Source: CAVQGZ01 sp964356295
GTDB lineage: Bacteria > Actinomycetota > Actinomycetes > Jiangellales > Jiangellaceae
DNA length: 8,234 bases
Assembly (NCBI GenBank): GCA_964356295.1
Contig: CAYHHE010000101.1
Coordinates: forward strand, 1-8,234
Direction of reading: 5' to 3'
Part shown: in pieces, positions 1 through 6,980 of the stretch
How the letters are laid out: each line of letters starts with the position of its first letter
Numbering within the stretch: the first letter of the stretch is position 1
Position numbers and translations under genes: made by a program
The notes under the pieces: generated by a model
What the model was told of the DNA's origin: nothing
The model's database searches: none
What the model saw: only the letters and a program-made list of their open reading frames with translations

Positions 1-752
1 GTCGACCCGCTCATCAGGTGCGCCCCCTCCTCCAGCGGGCACTGGAACCGGCCGGAGGCGATGAGCCCGCCCACGTGGGCAGCGTCGTAGAGCACGAACG
101 CGCCGACCTCGTCGGCGACCGCGCGCACGCCGGCCACGTCGTACGGGAACAGGCACATCGACCCTGCGACGATGAGCAGCCGAGGGCGAAGGCGGCGGCA
201 CTGCTGCACGAGCCCGTCGAGATCGACATCCATCCGCTGCACGTCGAAGGCCATCTCGTGCACCTCGAGCCCGACGAGCCCGGCCGCCCCCGCGGCGTGG
301 TGCGTCACGTGTCCGGCGGCGGCGTCGGAGAAGGCCAGCACCCGGTCACCGGGCCTGGTCGTGGCGAGGTAGGCGTACAGGTTGGCGACCGATCCCGACG
401 CCACCCGCGTCTCCACGTAGGCGGCGCCCAGCAGCCGGCTGAGCACGACAGCGGACAGCGCGGCCAGGCGGGAGCCGTCCTGCATGCCGCGGTTGTAGGA
501 GTCCCCCGGTGGACCCAGGTGGGGACGACTGCCGATCGGCGAGCCGAGCAGGCCCGCCAGCCTCGGGTTGGGCGTGTTGGTGCCCGCGTACAGCACGATG
601 CTGTCGTCCATCAGGCACTTCTGGTCGCGGACGAGCCGGTGCACCTCATCGTCGACCTCGTCCAGACCGAGACCCCGGTAGGTGTCGTGCCAGCGTCGGG
701 CGAAGGCCTGCGCGGCGGCCGATGACCAGGGCCGGGGACCGGGATGCGTCAC
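1..752 (-). CDS. Serine hydroxymethyltransferase-like PLP-dependent enzyme (partial, 3' end beyond window)
   Basis: The reading frame stays open from the GTG at 752 to the left edge and gives 250 residues. It reads as the fold-type I PLP core of the SHMT family: ASGSVANLYAYLA (118-130) is the cofactor phosphate loop, GHVTHH (147-152) follows, and ADEVGAFVLYDAAHVGGLIA (213-232) holds the expected PLP-contacting Asp223 and His226. The frame ends at LMSGST (246-251), just where family members continue with His-Lys, the Schiff-base lysine; that part lies outside the window. The segment GSMCLFPYDV (197-206) and the weak N-terminus match a divergent SHMT-like group better than housekeeping GlyA. 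An SHMT/aldolase-type reaction on glycine, serine or a related beta-hydroxy amino acid is inference. The start is uncertain: GTG 752, GTG 758 and ATG 815 are all in frame. ATG 815 lies inside the dyad at 813-860 and its extension looks like low-complexity sequence, so 752 is preferred, although its Shine-Dalgarno sequence is weak. It is transcribed divergently from putA. Confidence 0.82.
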   Translation of the reverse strand, partial: MTHPGPRPWSSAAAQAFARRWHDTYRGLGLDEVDDEVHRLVRDQKCLMDDSIVLYAGTNTPNPRLAGLLGSPIGSRPHLGPPGDSYNRGMQDGSRLAALSAVVLSRLLGAAYVETRVASGSVANLYAYLATTRPGDRVLAFSDAAAGHVTHHAAGAAGLVGLEVHEMAFDVQRMDVDLDGLVQQCRRLRPRLLIVAGSMCLFPYDVAGVRAVADEVGAFVLYDAAHVGGLIASGRFQCPLEEGAHLMSGS

Positions 753-812
753 AGCCACCCACGGTAGGGACCTCGGCCCGCCCGGGCACGGGGCGGTCGT
801 CCCGCAAGGACG

Positions 813-860
813 CATCGTCCGACGATTCGAGGGTCATGACCCTCCGACCTTCGGACGATG
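813..860. promoter_or_regulatory. 48-bp dyad in the divergent promoter region, probable operator
   Basis: The centre is a perfect 16-bp palindrome, GAGGGTCATGACCCTC (829-844). Sharing the same axis at 836.5, perfect 10-bp arms flank it: CATCGTCCGA (813-822) and TCGGACGATG (851-860). The six bases on each side between core and arms (823-828 and 845-850) are largely unpaired. Two nested symmetric elements on one axis between divergent genes are typical of a site for a dimeric or tetrameric transcription factor. There is no U-tract, and the position upstream of both genes argues against a terminator. Control of both putA and the SHMT-like gene is inference. PutA here has no DNA-binding domain, so a separate regulator would be needed. 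Confidence 0.65.
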
Positions 861-867
861 AGCGCAT

Positions 868-891
868 GACGGACGCGACGGACGCGACGGA
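868..891. repeat. Short 9-bp tandem repeat in the putA leader
   Basis: The unit GACGGACGC occurs twice in a row (868-876 and 877-885), followed by a partial GACGGA (886-891). It lies between the dyad at 813-860 and the putA start. It could be simple polymerase slippage in GC-rich DNA; no function is evident. Confidence 0.5.
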
Positions 892-911
892 AGCGCCGGG
901 AGCGGGCGTGG

Positions 912-3900
912 ATGGCCCTGGACATCGACGGGCTGCCTGCCCAGGATGGTGCGATGGTCACCCACCCGGCGGCCAGCCCGCCCCGTCGGCACGCCTCCAC
1001 CGATCCGGACGTGCTGGCCGACGAAGCCGTCGACCTGGCAGCGGACTGGCTGAGCCGCGCCCGCCGCGACCAGCGGCGCGCGGAGAAGCGCGTCGTGCGA
1101 CGGCTGCAGGGCGTCATCGACGATCCGGACGGCATCGCCTTCACCATGGCGTTCGTCGACCGCATCGCCCGTCACCGTGACGACACGGCAGCCGCGCACC
1201 AGCTGCGCTCGCTCGTCCGGGGACAGCCGCTGCCGGCGTTCCTGTCCCCGCTGGACCGAGGCCTGCTTCGCGCCGGCGCCGAACTCGCCCCCCGGGCACC
1301 GCACCTGGTCATGCCGATGGCCCGGCGCCGGATGCGCCAGCTGGTCGGGCATCTGGTCGTGGACGCCGAGCCCCGACCGATGCACGCCCACCTGGCCCGA
1401 CAGCGCCGCGAGGGCTTCGGCCTCAACGTCAACCTGCTCGGCGAGATGGTGCTGGGCGAGGCCGAGGCGAGGCGTCGGTTCGAGCGCACCCTGGCGCTCG
1501 TCGACGACCCGACGGTGGACTACGTGTCGGTCAAGGTCTCAGCGATCGCCAGCCAGCTCGACCTGTGGTCCTTCGAGGTCACCCTCGCACGCATCATCGA
1601 GCGGCTGCGCGTGCTCCTGCTGCGCGCGGCGGACGGTGACCCGCCGACCTTCGTCAACCTCGACATGGAGGAGTACCGCGACCTCGAGCTGACGCTGCTG
1701 GCCTTCACCCAGGTGCTGGACGAGCCGGAGCTGCGTCACCTGGACGCGGGGATCGTCCTGCAGGCCTACCTGCCCGACGCGTTCGATGCGTTGCAGCGGC
1801 TCAGCGTCTGGGCGGCGGCCCGGCGCCGCGCCGGCGGCGGCACCATCAAGGTGCGCCTGGTCAAGGGCGCCAACCTGGCGATGGAGCACGTCGACGCCGA
1901 GGTGCACGGCTGGTACCAGGCGCCGTACCCCGACAAGGCCGACGTCGACGCCTGCTACAAGCGCTGCCTGGACTGGGTGCTGGACCCCGAGCGGATGACC
2001 GGGCTGCGTGTCGGGGTGGCCAGCCACAACCTCTTCGACATGGCCTGGGCGCACCTGCTGGCCCGCAGCCGGGGCCTGTCGGAGCGGGTCGAGATGGAGA
2101 TGCTGCACGGCATCGCTCCCGCCCAGGCGCGAGCCGTCCGCGACGACGACGGGGGGCTGCGCCTGTACACCCCGATCGTGTCGCGCCGGGACTTCGACAT
2201 CGCCATCGGCTACCTGTTCCGCCGGCTCGAGGAGAACACCTCCCCGGAGAACTTCCTGCGTCATCTCTGGACACTCGAGCCTGGGTCCGTTGAGTTCGCC
2301 CGGCAGGCAGAGCGGTTCCGCCGGGCCGTCACCCGTCGGTGGGACATCGACACCACCCCCAGGCGCCATCGGGGCGGACGCCCGCTGCCCCCGGACGGCT
2401 TCGCCAACGCGCCCGACACCGACCCGTCGCTGCCCGCGACCCAGGCGTGGCTGCAGGAGGTGCGTGCGATGGCACCCGGCCAGGTGCGCACGCCCCTGAC
2501 GACGGTGCCCGGGCCCGTGGACGAGGCTCTCGCGGCCGCGCGCGCCGCGGCGCCGGAATGGTCGGCGCGTCCGGCACGCGAGCGACGCGACCTCCTGCGT
2601 CGGGTTGCCGACGAGCTCGCGGCCCGGCGTGGCGAGCTGATGGCCACCATGGCGGCAGAGGGACGCAAGACCTTCGCCGAGGCCGACCCGGAGATCAGTG
2701 AGGCCATCGACTTCGCCCGCTGGTACGCCGAGCGTGCTCTCGAGATCGAGACACTCCAGCGCAGCCAGGGCGTGACGTTCGCGCCGCACGGGGTGGTGGC
2801 GGTCGTGCCCCCGTGGAACTTCCCGGTGGCCATCCCGGCAGGGGGCGTGCTTGCCGCGCTGGCGGCCGGCAACACCGTGCTGTTCAAGCCGTCCCTGGAG
2901 ACCCCACGGTGCGCGGAGATCGTCGCCGAGGCGTGCTGGTCGGCCGGCGTCCCACCCCATGTCCTCCAGTTCGTGCGCACCCCGGACGACGAGGTCGGCC
3001 GGCTCCTGGTGACCGGCGCCGACGCCGTCATCCTCACCGGGTCCTGGGAGACAGCGAGGCTGTTCCGGTCATGGAAGCCCGACATGCGGCTGTTCGCCGA
3101 GACCAGCGGCAAGAACGCCATGATCATCACATCGCAGGCCGACATCGACCTGGCTGCCGCGGATCTCGTGAGGTCTGCGTTCGGTCACGCCGGCCAGAAG
3201 TGCTCCGCTGCCAGCCTGGCCATCCTCGTCGGCGACCTGGCCGACGACGCCCGCTTTCGCGACAAGGTCGTCGACGCGGCCAGCAGCCTGCGGCTGGGCT
3301 GGCCAGGCGAGCCCGGGGTGACCATGGGGCCGGTGATCGTTCCTGCGCACGGCAAGCTGCTGACCGCCCTGACCCGACTCGAGCCGGGCGAACGCTGGGT
3401 GCTCGAGCCGCGATGCCTGGACGAGTCCGGCGCGCTGTGGAGCCCAGGGATCAAGGAGGGCGTCGCGGACGGGTCGGCGTTCCATCACACCGAGTGCTTC
3501 GGCCCGGTGCTGGGGCTGATGCGCGCAGCGAACCTGGACGAGGCGATCCGGCTGCAGAACGCTGTGCCGTACGGACTGACCGGGGGCATCCACAGCCTCG
3601 ACCCCGACGAGGTCGAGCACTGGCTGGACGCCGTCGAGGTGGGCAACGCCTACGTGAACCGGCACATCACCGGCGCGATCGTCGCCCGCCAGCCCTTCGG
3701 CGGGTGGAAACGCTCCAGCATCGGACCGGGCGCCAAGGCCGGCGGCCCGGACTACCTGCTCCAGCTCGGCGTCTGGCGCGACCGCCCGGACCCCGTCAAG
3801 GACCAGCACACCGGCGACGGGTTCTGGTGGCACGAGCACTACGGCCGGGCGCACGACCCCATCGGTCTGTTCTGCGAGCAGAACGCGCTGCGCTACCTGC

Positions 3901-4304
3901 CACGTCCGGACGTCCTCGTCCGCGCCGGTGCCGACGCCGACCCCGATGCCCTTGGACGAACCCTGCGCGCCGCCCAGACCGCGGGCGTGCATCCCCTGGT
4001 CTCGACGGCGAGCCGCCAGGCGAGCCATCCGCCGGATGCCGTGGTCGAGGACGAGCCGACCTTCATCTGCCGGCTGCCGGGGCACCGGTTCGCACGCATC
4101 CGTCACGTCGGCACCGCCAGCCTCGACCTTCGGGCCGCCGCCGCGGAGGCAGAGGTCGACGTCATCGACGAGCCGGTGGTCAGCAGCGGCCGGCTGGAGC
4201 TGCGCTGGTACCTGCGCGAGCAGTCGATCAGCCGCACGCTGCACCGGTTCGGCAACCTGCTCAGCACCACGCCAGCCCCCCGGCCCCACGCCAGCCCCGA
4301 ATGA
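912..4304 (+). CDS. putA: Bifunctional proline dehydrogenase / L-glutamate gamma-semialdehyde dehydrogenase (PutA)
   Basis: This 1130-residue enzyme should oxidise proline to P5C with FAD, then glutamate semialdehyde to glutamate with NAD. The PRODH barrel spans about 90-470: SVKVSA (206-211, Lys208), NLDMEEYRD (249-257), VRLVKGAN (314-321), EMLHGIA (396-402), LRLYTPIV (416-423, Tyr419) and the paired arginines of FRRLEEN (436-442). The P5CDH domain spans about 500-955: VPPWNFP (632-638), Glu730 in FAETSGKNA (728-736), the catalytic Cys764 in GHAGQKCSA (758-766) and QPFGGWKRS (927-935). About 175 residues follow that I cannot assign. There is no ribbon-helix-helix domain as in E. coli PutA, so it should not regulate its own gene. 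ATG 912 has GGAG nine bases upstream; an in-frame ATG at 954 (codon 15) has AGGA seven bases upstream and is equally plausible. All expected catalytic residues are present. Confidence 0.96.
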   Translation: MALDIDGLPAQDGAMVTHPAASPPRRHASTDPDVLADEAVDLAADWLSRARRDQRRAEKRVVRRLQGVIDDPDGIAFTMAFVDRIARHRDDTAAAHQLRSLVRGQPLPAFLSPLDRGLLRAGAELAPRAPHLVMPMARRRMRQLVGHLVVDAEPRPMHAHLARQRREGFGLNVNLLGEMVLGEAEARRRFERTLALVDDPTVDYVSVKVSAIASQLDLWSFEVTLARIIERLRVLLLRAADGDPPTFVNLDMEEYRDLELTLLAFTQVLDEPELRHLDAGIVLQAYLPDAFDALQRLSVWAAARRRAGGGTIKVRLVKGANLAMEHVDAEVHGWYQAPYPDKADVDACYKRCLDWVLDPERMTGLRVGVASHNLFDMAWAHLLARSRGLSERVEMEMLHGIAPAQARAVRDDDGGLRLYTPIVSRRDFDIAIGYLFRRLEENTSPENFLRHLWTLEPGSVEFARQAERFRRAVTRRWDIDTTPRRHRGGRPLPPDGFANAPDTDPSLPATQAWLQEVRAMAPGQVRTPLTTVPGPVDEALAAARAAAPEWSARPARERRDLLRRVADELAARRGELMATMAAEGRKTFAEADPEISEAIDFARWYAERALEIETLQRSQGVTFAPHGVVAVVPPWNFPVAIPAGGVLAALAAGNTVLFKPSLETPRCAEIVAEACWSAGVPPHVLQFVRTPDDEVGRLLVTGADAVILTGSWETARLFRSWKPDMRLFAETSGKNAMIITSQADIDLAAADLVRSAFGHAGQKCSAASLAILVGDLADDARFRDKVVDAASSLRLGWPGEPGVTMGPVIVPAHGKLLTALTRLEPGERWVLEPRCLDESGALWSPGIKEGVADGSAFHHTECFGPVLGLMRAANLDEAIRLQNAVPYGLTGGIHSLDPDEVEHWLDAVEVGNAYVNRHITGAIVARQPFGGWKRSSIGPGAKAGGPDYLLQLGVWRDRPDPVKDQHTGDGFWWHEHYGRAHDPIGLFCEQNALRYLPRPDVLVRAGADADPDALGRTLRAAQTAGVHPLVSTASRQASHPPDAVVEDEPTFICRLPGHRFARIRHVGTASLDLRAAAAEAEVDVIDEPVVSSGRLELRWYLREQSISRTLHRFGNLLSTTPAPRPHASPE

Positions 4305-4317
4305 TCACGTCAGGTAC

Positions 4318-4367
4318 GCCCGTGCCAACTTGACAAGGCTTGTGAGCCCAGTCAAGTTGGTACGGGC
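4318..4367. terminator. Long hairpin between convergent genes, probable bidirectional terminator
   Basis: CCCGTGCCAACTTGAC (4319-4334) pairs with GTCAAGTTGGTACGGG (4351-4366) with one G-U wobble, and G4318-C4367 extends the stem to 17 bp. Within the 16-base loop GGCT (4338-4341) can pair with AGCC (4346-4349) around TGTG, giving a second, inner stem. It starts 13 bases after the putA stop and ends 14 bases before the stop of the opposing hydrolase gene, which suits a terminator serving both strands. No U-tract follows on either side. A further GTCAAGT (4371-4377) lies just beyond the right arm. Confidence 0.65.
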
Positions 4368-4381
4368 CTCGTCAAGTGCGG

Positions 4382-5359
4382 CTACCCGCTCGTCCCGCTG
4401 GCACCGAGCCGCTCCCGGGCCCGGTCCAGGAACACCGGGTGCGTCCAGTAGTAGCTCGCCGCATGAGCGAGCACCCGGTCACCGCGTTCACCCGCGTACA
4501 CCTCGACGTCCTCGGGAGGGCGGCCGTTGTTGAGGGTGAACACCGGGGCTGCCAGGAACGCCCACGGGTCGAGCGGCACGAAGAAGTTCGTCCAGGCCTC
4601 GATGGACGGGGGCACTGTCACGGGACGGCCGGTCGACATCGGGTCGAGGCCCGTCGGCGAGCAGCCGATGATGTGGAAGTAGGAGATCGGACTGGCACAC
4701 GTCAGCAGCGACCGCACGTGCAGCGCGGGGTCACCGCCGACCGCGAGGTCGAAGACCATGGCGCCGCCGAGGCTGTGGCTGATGACGTCGATCGGACGAT
4801 CCGCCACCCCGTGACCCGGCGCGTGGGACTGCACTGCCTGCCAGATCCGGCTGTGTATGGCGCCTTGATGCCGCTGGTACACGATGAGGTCCCCGGTGAA
4901 CTCCCCCGACGCCCACTGGTACTGGCTGCGGACCAAGCCGTAGATGGCGGCGATCAACCTGCGCCGTGACTCGGCACTGCGCCGCCGCCACCCCGATGCC
5001 ACCGTGTCCAGGACGTGGTTCAGGTCGCGGCCGGCCAGAGCGGAGCGGACCTCCGCCGATCTCTCGCGGGGCACCCGGACCTCTCGGTCGGACCAGGCCA
5101 GGTAGGGCAGGATCGTGTCCAGCGGCTGGGTCGGCGCGCCCATGTCCCCCCAGAACACCGGGATCAGCCGCACCCGATCACCCAGCGCGGTGTTCATCCC
5201 GGCGATCTCGGCCAGGTAGTTCTCCTTGTCGCGCGTGCCGATCCCGTGGATGACGAGCACGGGCCGAGGCCCCTCCCCCGGGTATCGCGCCACGTCAGCA
5301 GACGCTACGGCAGCCCGGCCGGGCGACATGGGAGCCGGGCGCGAACCGACCAGCACCAC
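4382..5359 (-). CDS. Alpha/beta-hydrolase fold protein
   Basis: This is a 325-residue protein. VLVIHGIGTRDKENY (34-48) is the first core strand and His-Gly oxyanion loop of alpha/beta hydrolases. VISHSLGGAMVFDLA (192-206) is the nucleophile elbow, with Ser196 and the first Gly of GxSxG replaced by Ser. Likely triad partners are Asp264 (FVPLDPW) and His307 (YYWTHP). GEFTGDLIVYQRHQ (152-165), ahead of the elbow, looks like a conserved patch of uncharacterised actinobacterial members. No signal peptide or membrane segment is seen, so it is probably cytosolic; the substrate cannot be read, and esterase or lipase is a guess. The GTG at 5359 directly follows an in-frame TAG and has GGGAG nine bases upstream. 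An in-frame ATG at 5329 is the alternative, since the hydrolase core begins only at residue 34. The gene diverges from the acyltransferase gene with 33 bp between starts and converges on putA. Confidence 0.85.
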   Translation of the reverse strand: MVLVGSRPAPMSPGRAAVASADVARYPGEGPRPVLVIHGIGTRDKENYLAEIAGMNTALGDRVRLIPVFWGDMGAPTQPLDTILPYLAWSDREVRVPRERSAEVRSALAGRDLNHVLDTVASGWRRRSAESRRRLIAAIYGLVRSQYQWASGEFTGDLIVYQRHQGAIHSRIWQAVQSHAPGHGVADRPIDVISHSLGGAMVFDLAVGGDPALHVRSLLTCASPISYFHIIGCSPTGLDPMSTGRPVTVPPSIEAWTNFFVPLDPWAFLAAPVFTLNNGRPPEDVEVYAGERGDRVLAHAASYYWTHPVFLDRARERLGASGTSG

Positions 5360-5368
5360 CTACGATGT

Positions 5369-5385
5369 CTCCCGATCGTCGGGAG
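5369..5385. promoter_or_regulatory. Palindrome supplying ribosome-binding sites on both strands
   Basis: CTCCCGA (5369-5375) and TCGGGAG (5379-5385) form perfect 7-bp arms around TCG. On the plus strand the right arm, with the following GG, makes a GGAGG ribosome-binding site six bases before ATG 5393. On the minus strand the left arm reads GGGAG nine bases before GTG 5359. The whole gap between the two starts is only 33 bp, so the divergent promoters must overlap each other or lie inside the opposite gene. TACGAT (5361-5366) could be a plus-strand -10 element, but I see no good -35. Confidence 0.5.
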
Positions 5386-5392
5386 GGCGCGT

Positions 5393-6952
5393 ATGGGGCA
5401 ACGTCGGCCGCTGGGAGTGCAGGACACGTTCTGGCTGGAGATGGACCGGCCCAACAACCTCATGGTCGTCGACTCGGTGATCTGGACCGCCGAGCCCCTG
5501 GACTGGGACCGGGTGCGAGACGTCTACGCGGAGCGGCTCGTCGGGCGCTACCCCGTCTTCCACAGCCGGGCGGTCAAGGACGACGGGTCATGGTGGTGGG
5601 AGGAGTACGAGCAGTTCTCCTTCGACGACCACGTCACCCACGTGACGCTGGACGACCCGGACGACCCCCGCGCGCTCCAGCAGCTCGTCGCCGAGCATCG
5701 CACGGTTCCGCTGGACCGCGACAAGCCACTCTGGTACCTGCTGTGGGTCGACCGCTACCTCGACGGCAGCGCGATCATCATGCGTAGCCATCACGCGATC
5801 GCCGACGGTATCCGCATGGTGGAGCTCGCGATGACCCTGTTCGACGGCAGCGCGGACGGGGACTCCGTCCTGGTGCCTGCCGTCATCACCAAGCGTGTAC
5901 GCCCGGAGGAGCCGCGCAAGTCGCGCATGGAACGCCTGCGGGCGGCCGGGCTCGAGGTGCGCGCCCATGCGGGTGGGATCGGCCAGGTCGCCGCGGACGC
6001 GGGTCGTGGTGCCCGGGAGCTTGCCACTCGGGTCCCTGCAGCGGTCGGTGAGGCCGGCGCGCTGGCCCGGGCCCTCAACGTGGTCGGCGCCGGTCACACC
6101 CTCGCCTCCGAGAGCGCCTCGCTCACGAGGGAGGCCGCGAGCGCAGCCCGCACGTCCATCGAGGCAGCCTTCCCCCGCGGGGGCAGCGTCCTCAACGTGT
6201 TCTCGGTCGCGCCGGCCGAGCTGGACGCCGTGCGCAAGCTCGTGCTCGGGACCCGGAACGACCCCACCCTGTGGACCGGGACCGCCAGCACCGAGAAGGG
6301 CGTCGCCTGGGCCGACCCGCTGCCGCTGGCCAGCATCCGGGAGGTGGCCAAGGGCAACCAGGCCACCATCAACGACGTGCTGTCCACCTGCCTGGCCCTC
6401 ACCCTGCACGAGTACCTGACCTCGCACCGCGCGCACTGCGGCTCGGTCACCTTCATGGTGCCGATGAACCTCAAGCCGCTGAACCCGTCGCTGCCTGATG
6501 AGCTGGGCAACGGCTTCGCCCTGGTCGAGCTCGAGCTACCGACCGACGAGCCCGACCCCATGCGGGTGCTGTCGGTGGTGAAGCGTCGCATGGCGCGGAT
6601 CAAGCACGGGCACGAGGCCGTCATCGACTTCCGCGTCCAGGAGGGTTTCTCCCATCTGAGCCACCGGCTCTACGAGATGGTCGTCGACCTGTTCGCCAAC
6701 CGGAACGCCGGCGTGCTCACCAACGTCCCCGGCCCCCCGATGCCGGTCTACATGGCCGGAAGCCGCGTCGAGGGCATCGTGGGGTGGGCACCGGTCTCCG
6801 GAGACCAGCCGATGAGCGTGACCATCTACAGCTACGACGGCAGGGTCGTCATCGGCATCGCCTGCGACCGGGTGCTCGTCCCGGACTACGAGTCCATCGT
6901 CGATGGGTTCGCCTCGGCATTCGCCGAGCTGCGCAGCCGCAGCGGCCTGTAG
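5393..6952 (+). CDS. WS/DGAT-family acyltransferase (wax ester synthase / diacylglycerol acyltransferase type)
   Basis: This 519-residue protein should transfer acyl groups from acyl-CoA to an alcohol or diacylglycerol, giving wax esters or triacylglycerol. The N-terminal domain starts with LGVQDTFWLEMDRPNNLMVV (7-26) and contains the catalytic HHAIADG (133-139), an intact HHxxxDG motif. After an Ala/Arg-rich linker (about 165-265), the C-terminal domain shows ATINDVLSTCLALTL (324-338), VPMNLKP (356-362), ELGNGFALVELELP (370-383) and TNVPGPPMPVYMAG (443-456), all family hallmarks. Length fits the usual 450-520. The ATG at 5393 is chosen because GGAGG lies six bases upstream and family similarity starts within ten residues; the frame is open upstream to 5015, but that stretch is the antisense shadow of the hydrolase gene. 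Wax-ester versus triacylglycerol specificity cannot be decided; actinobacteria use this family mainly for storage triacylglycerol. It is divergent from the hydrolase and convergent with the patatin gene. Confidence 0.95.
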   Translation: MGQRRPLGVQDTFWLEMDRPNNLMVVDSVIWTAEPLDWDRVRDVYAERLVGRYPVFHSRAVKDDGSWWWEEYEQFSFDDHVTHVTLDDPDDPRALQQLVAEHRTVPLDRDKPLWYLLWVDRYLDGSAIIMRSHHAIADGIRMVELAMTLFDGSADGDSVLVPAVITKRVRPEEPRKSRMERLRAAGLEVRAHAGGIGQVAADAGRGARELATRVPAAVGEAGALARALNVVGAGHTLASESASLTREAASAARTSIEAAFPRGGSVLNVFSVAPAELDAVRKLVLGTRNDPTLWTGTASTEKGVAWADPLPLASIREVAKGNQATINDVLSTCLALTLHEYLTSHRAHCGSVTFMVPMNLKPLNPSLPDELGNGFALVELELPTDEPDPMRVLSVVKRRMARIKHGHEAVIDFRVQEGFSHLSHRLYEMVVDLFANRNAGVLTNVPGPPMPVYMAGSRVEGIVGWAPVSGDQPMSVTIYSYDGRVVIGIACDRVLVPDYESIVDGFASAFAELRSRSGL

Positions 6953-6953
6953 C

Positions 6954-6969
6954 CGGGGCCGGGGCCCCG
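6954..6969. terminator. GC-only hairpin in a 28-bp convergent gap
   Basis: CGGGGCC (6954-6960) and GGCCCCG (6963-6969) are perfect inverted repeats two bases apart; a real RNA hairpin would open one or two inner pairs for the loop. It fills the space between the acyltransferase stop (6950-6952) and the opposing patatin stop (6981-6983). There is no U-tract. In such GC-rich DNA a short GC palindrome can occur by chance, so the terminator role is tentative. Confidence 0.35.
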
Positions 6970-6980
6970 CGCTCGCGCCG

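Noticed and set aside
748..775. TACCGT before GTG 752 as a -10 element for a leaderless SHMT-like transcript
   Set aside because: The spacing to the GTG is suitable, but there is no matching -35, and TAnnnT hexamers are too common to support a call.
18..1180. Plus-strand frames at 18-725 and 509-1180
   Set aside because: They lie antisense to the SHMT-like gene and run across the divergent promoter region into putA. The protein sequences are low-complexity and show no family features.
1539..2960. 473-codon open frame on the minus strand opposite putA
   Set aside because: It is antisense to the conserved PRODH and P5CDH domains, and its translation is Arg/Gly/Pro-rich with no motif. Long antisense frames are usual in GC-rich coding DNA.
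3069..4289. 406-codon open frame on the minus strand opposite the P5CDH domain and tail of putA
   Set aside because: It is a shadow of putA, with no recognisable domain and no separate ribosome-binding signal.
2813..4333. 506-codon plus-strand frame overlapping the second half of putA
   Set aside because: It is an out-of-frame shadow with extreme Arg/Pro content, while the putA frame carries all conserved motifs.
4330..4335. Perfect TTGACA that could be a -35 promoter element
   Set aside because: It is part of the terminator stem, and no -10-like hexamer lies 16-18 bases downstream.
5015..5392. 126-codon upstream extension of the acyltransferase frame
   Set aside because: It is antisense to the conserved start of the hydrolase, and family similarity begins only after ATG 5393, which has a strong GGAGG.
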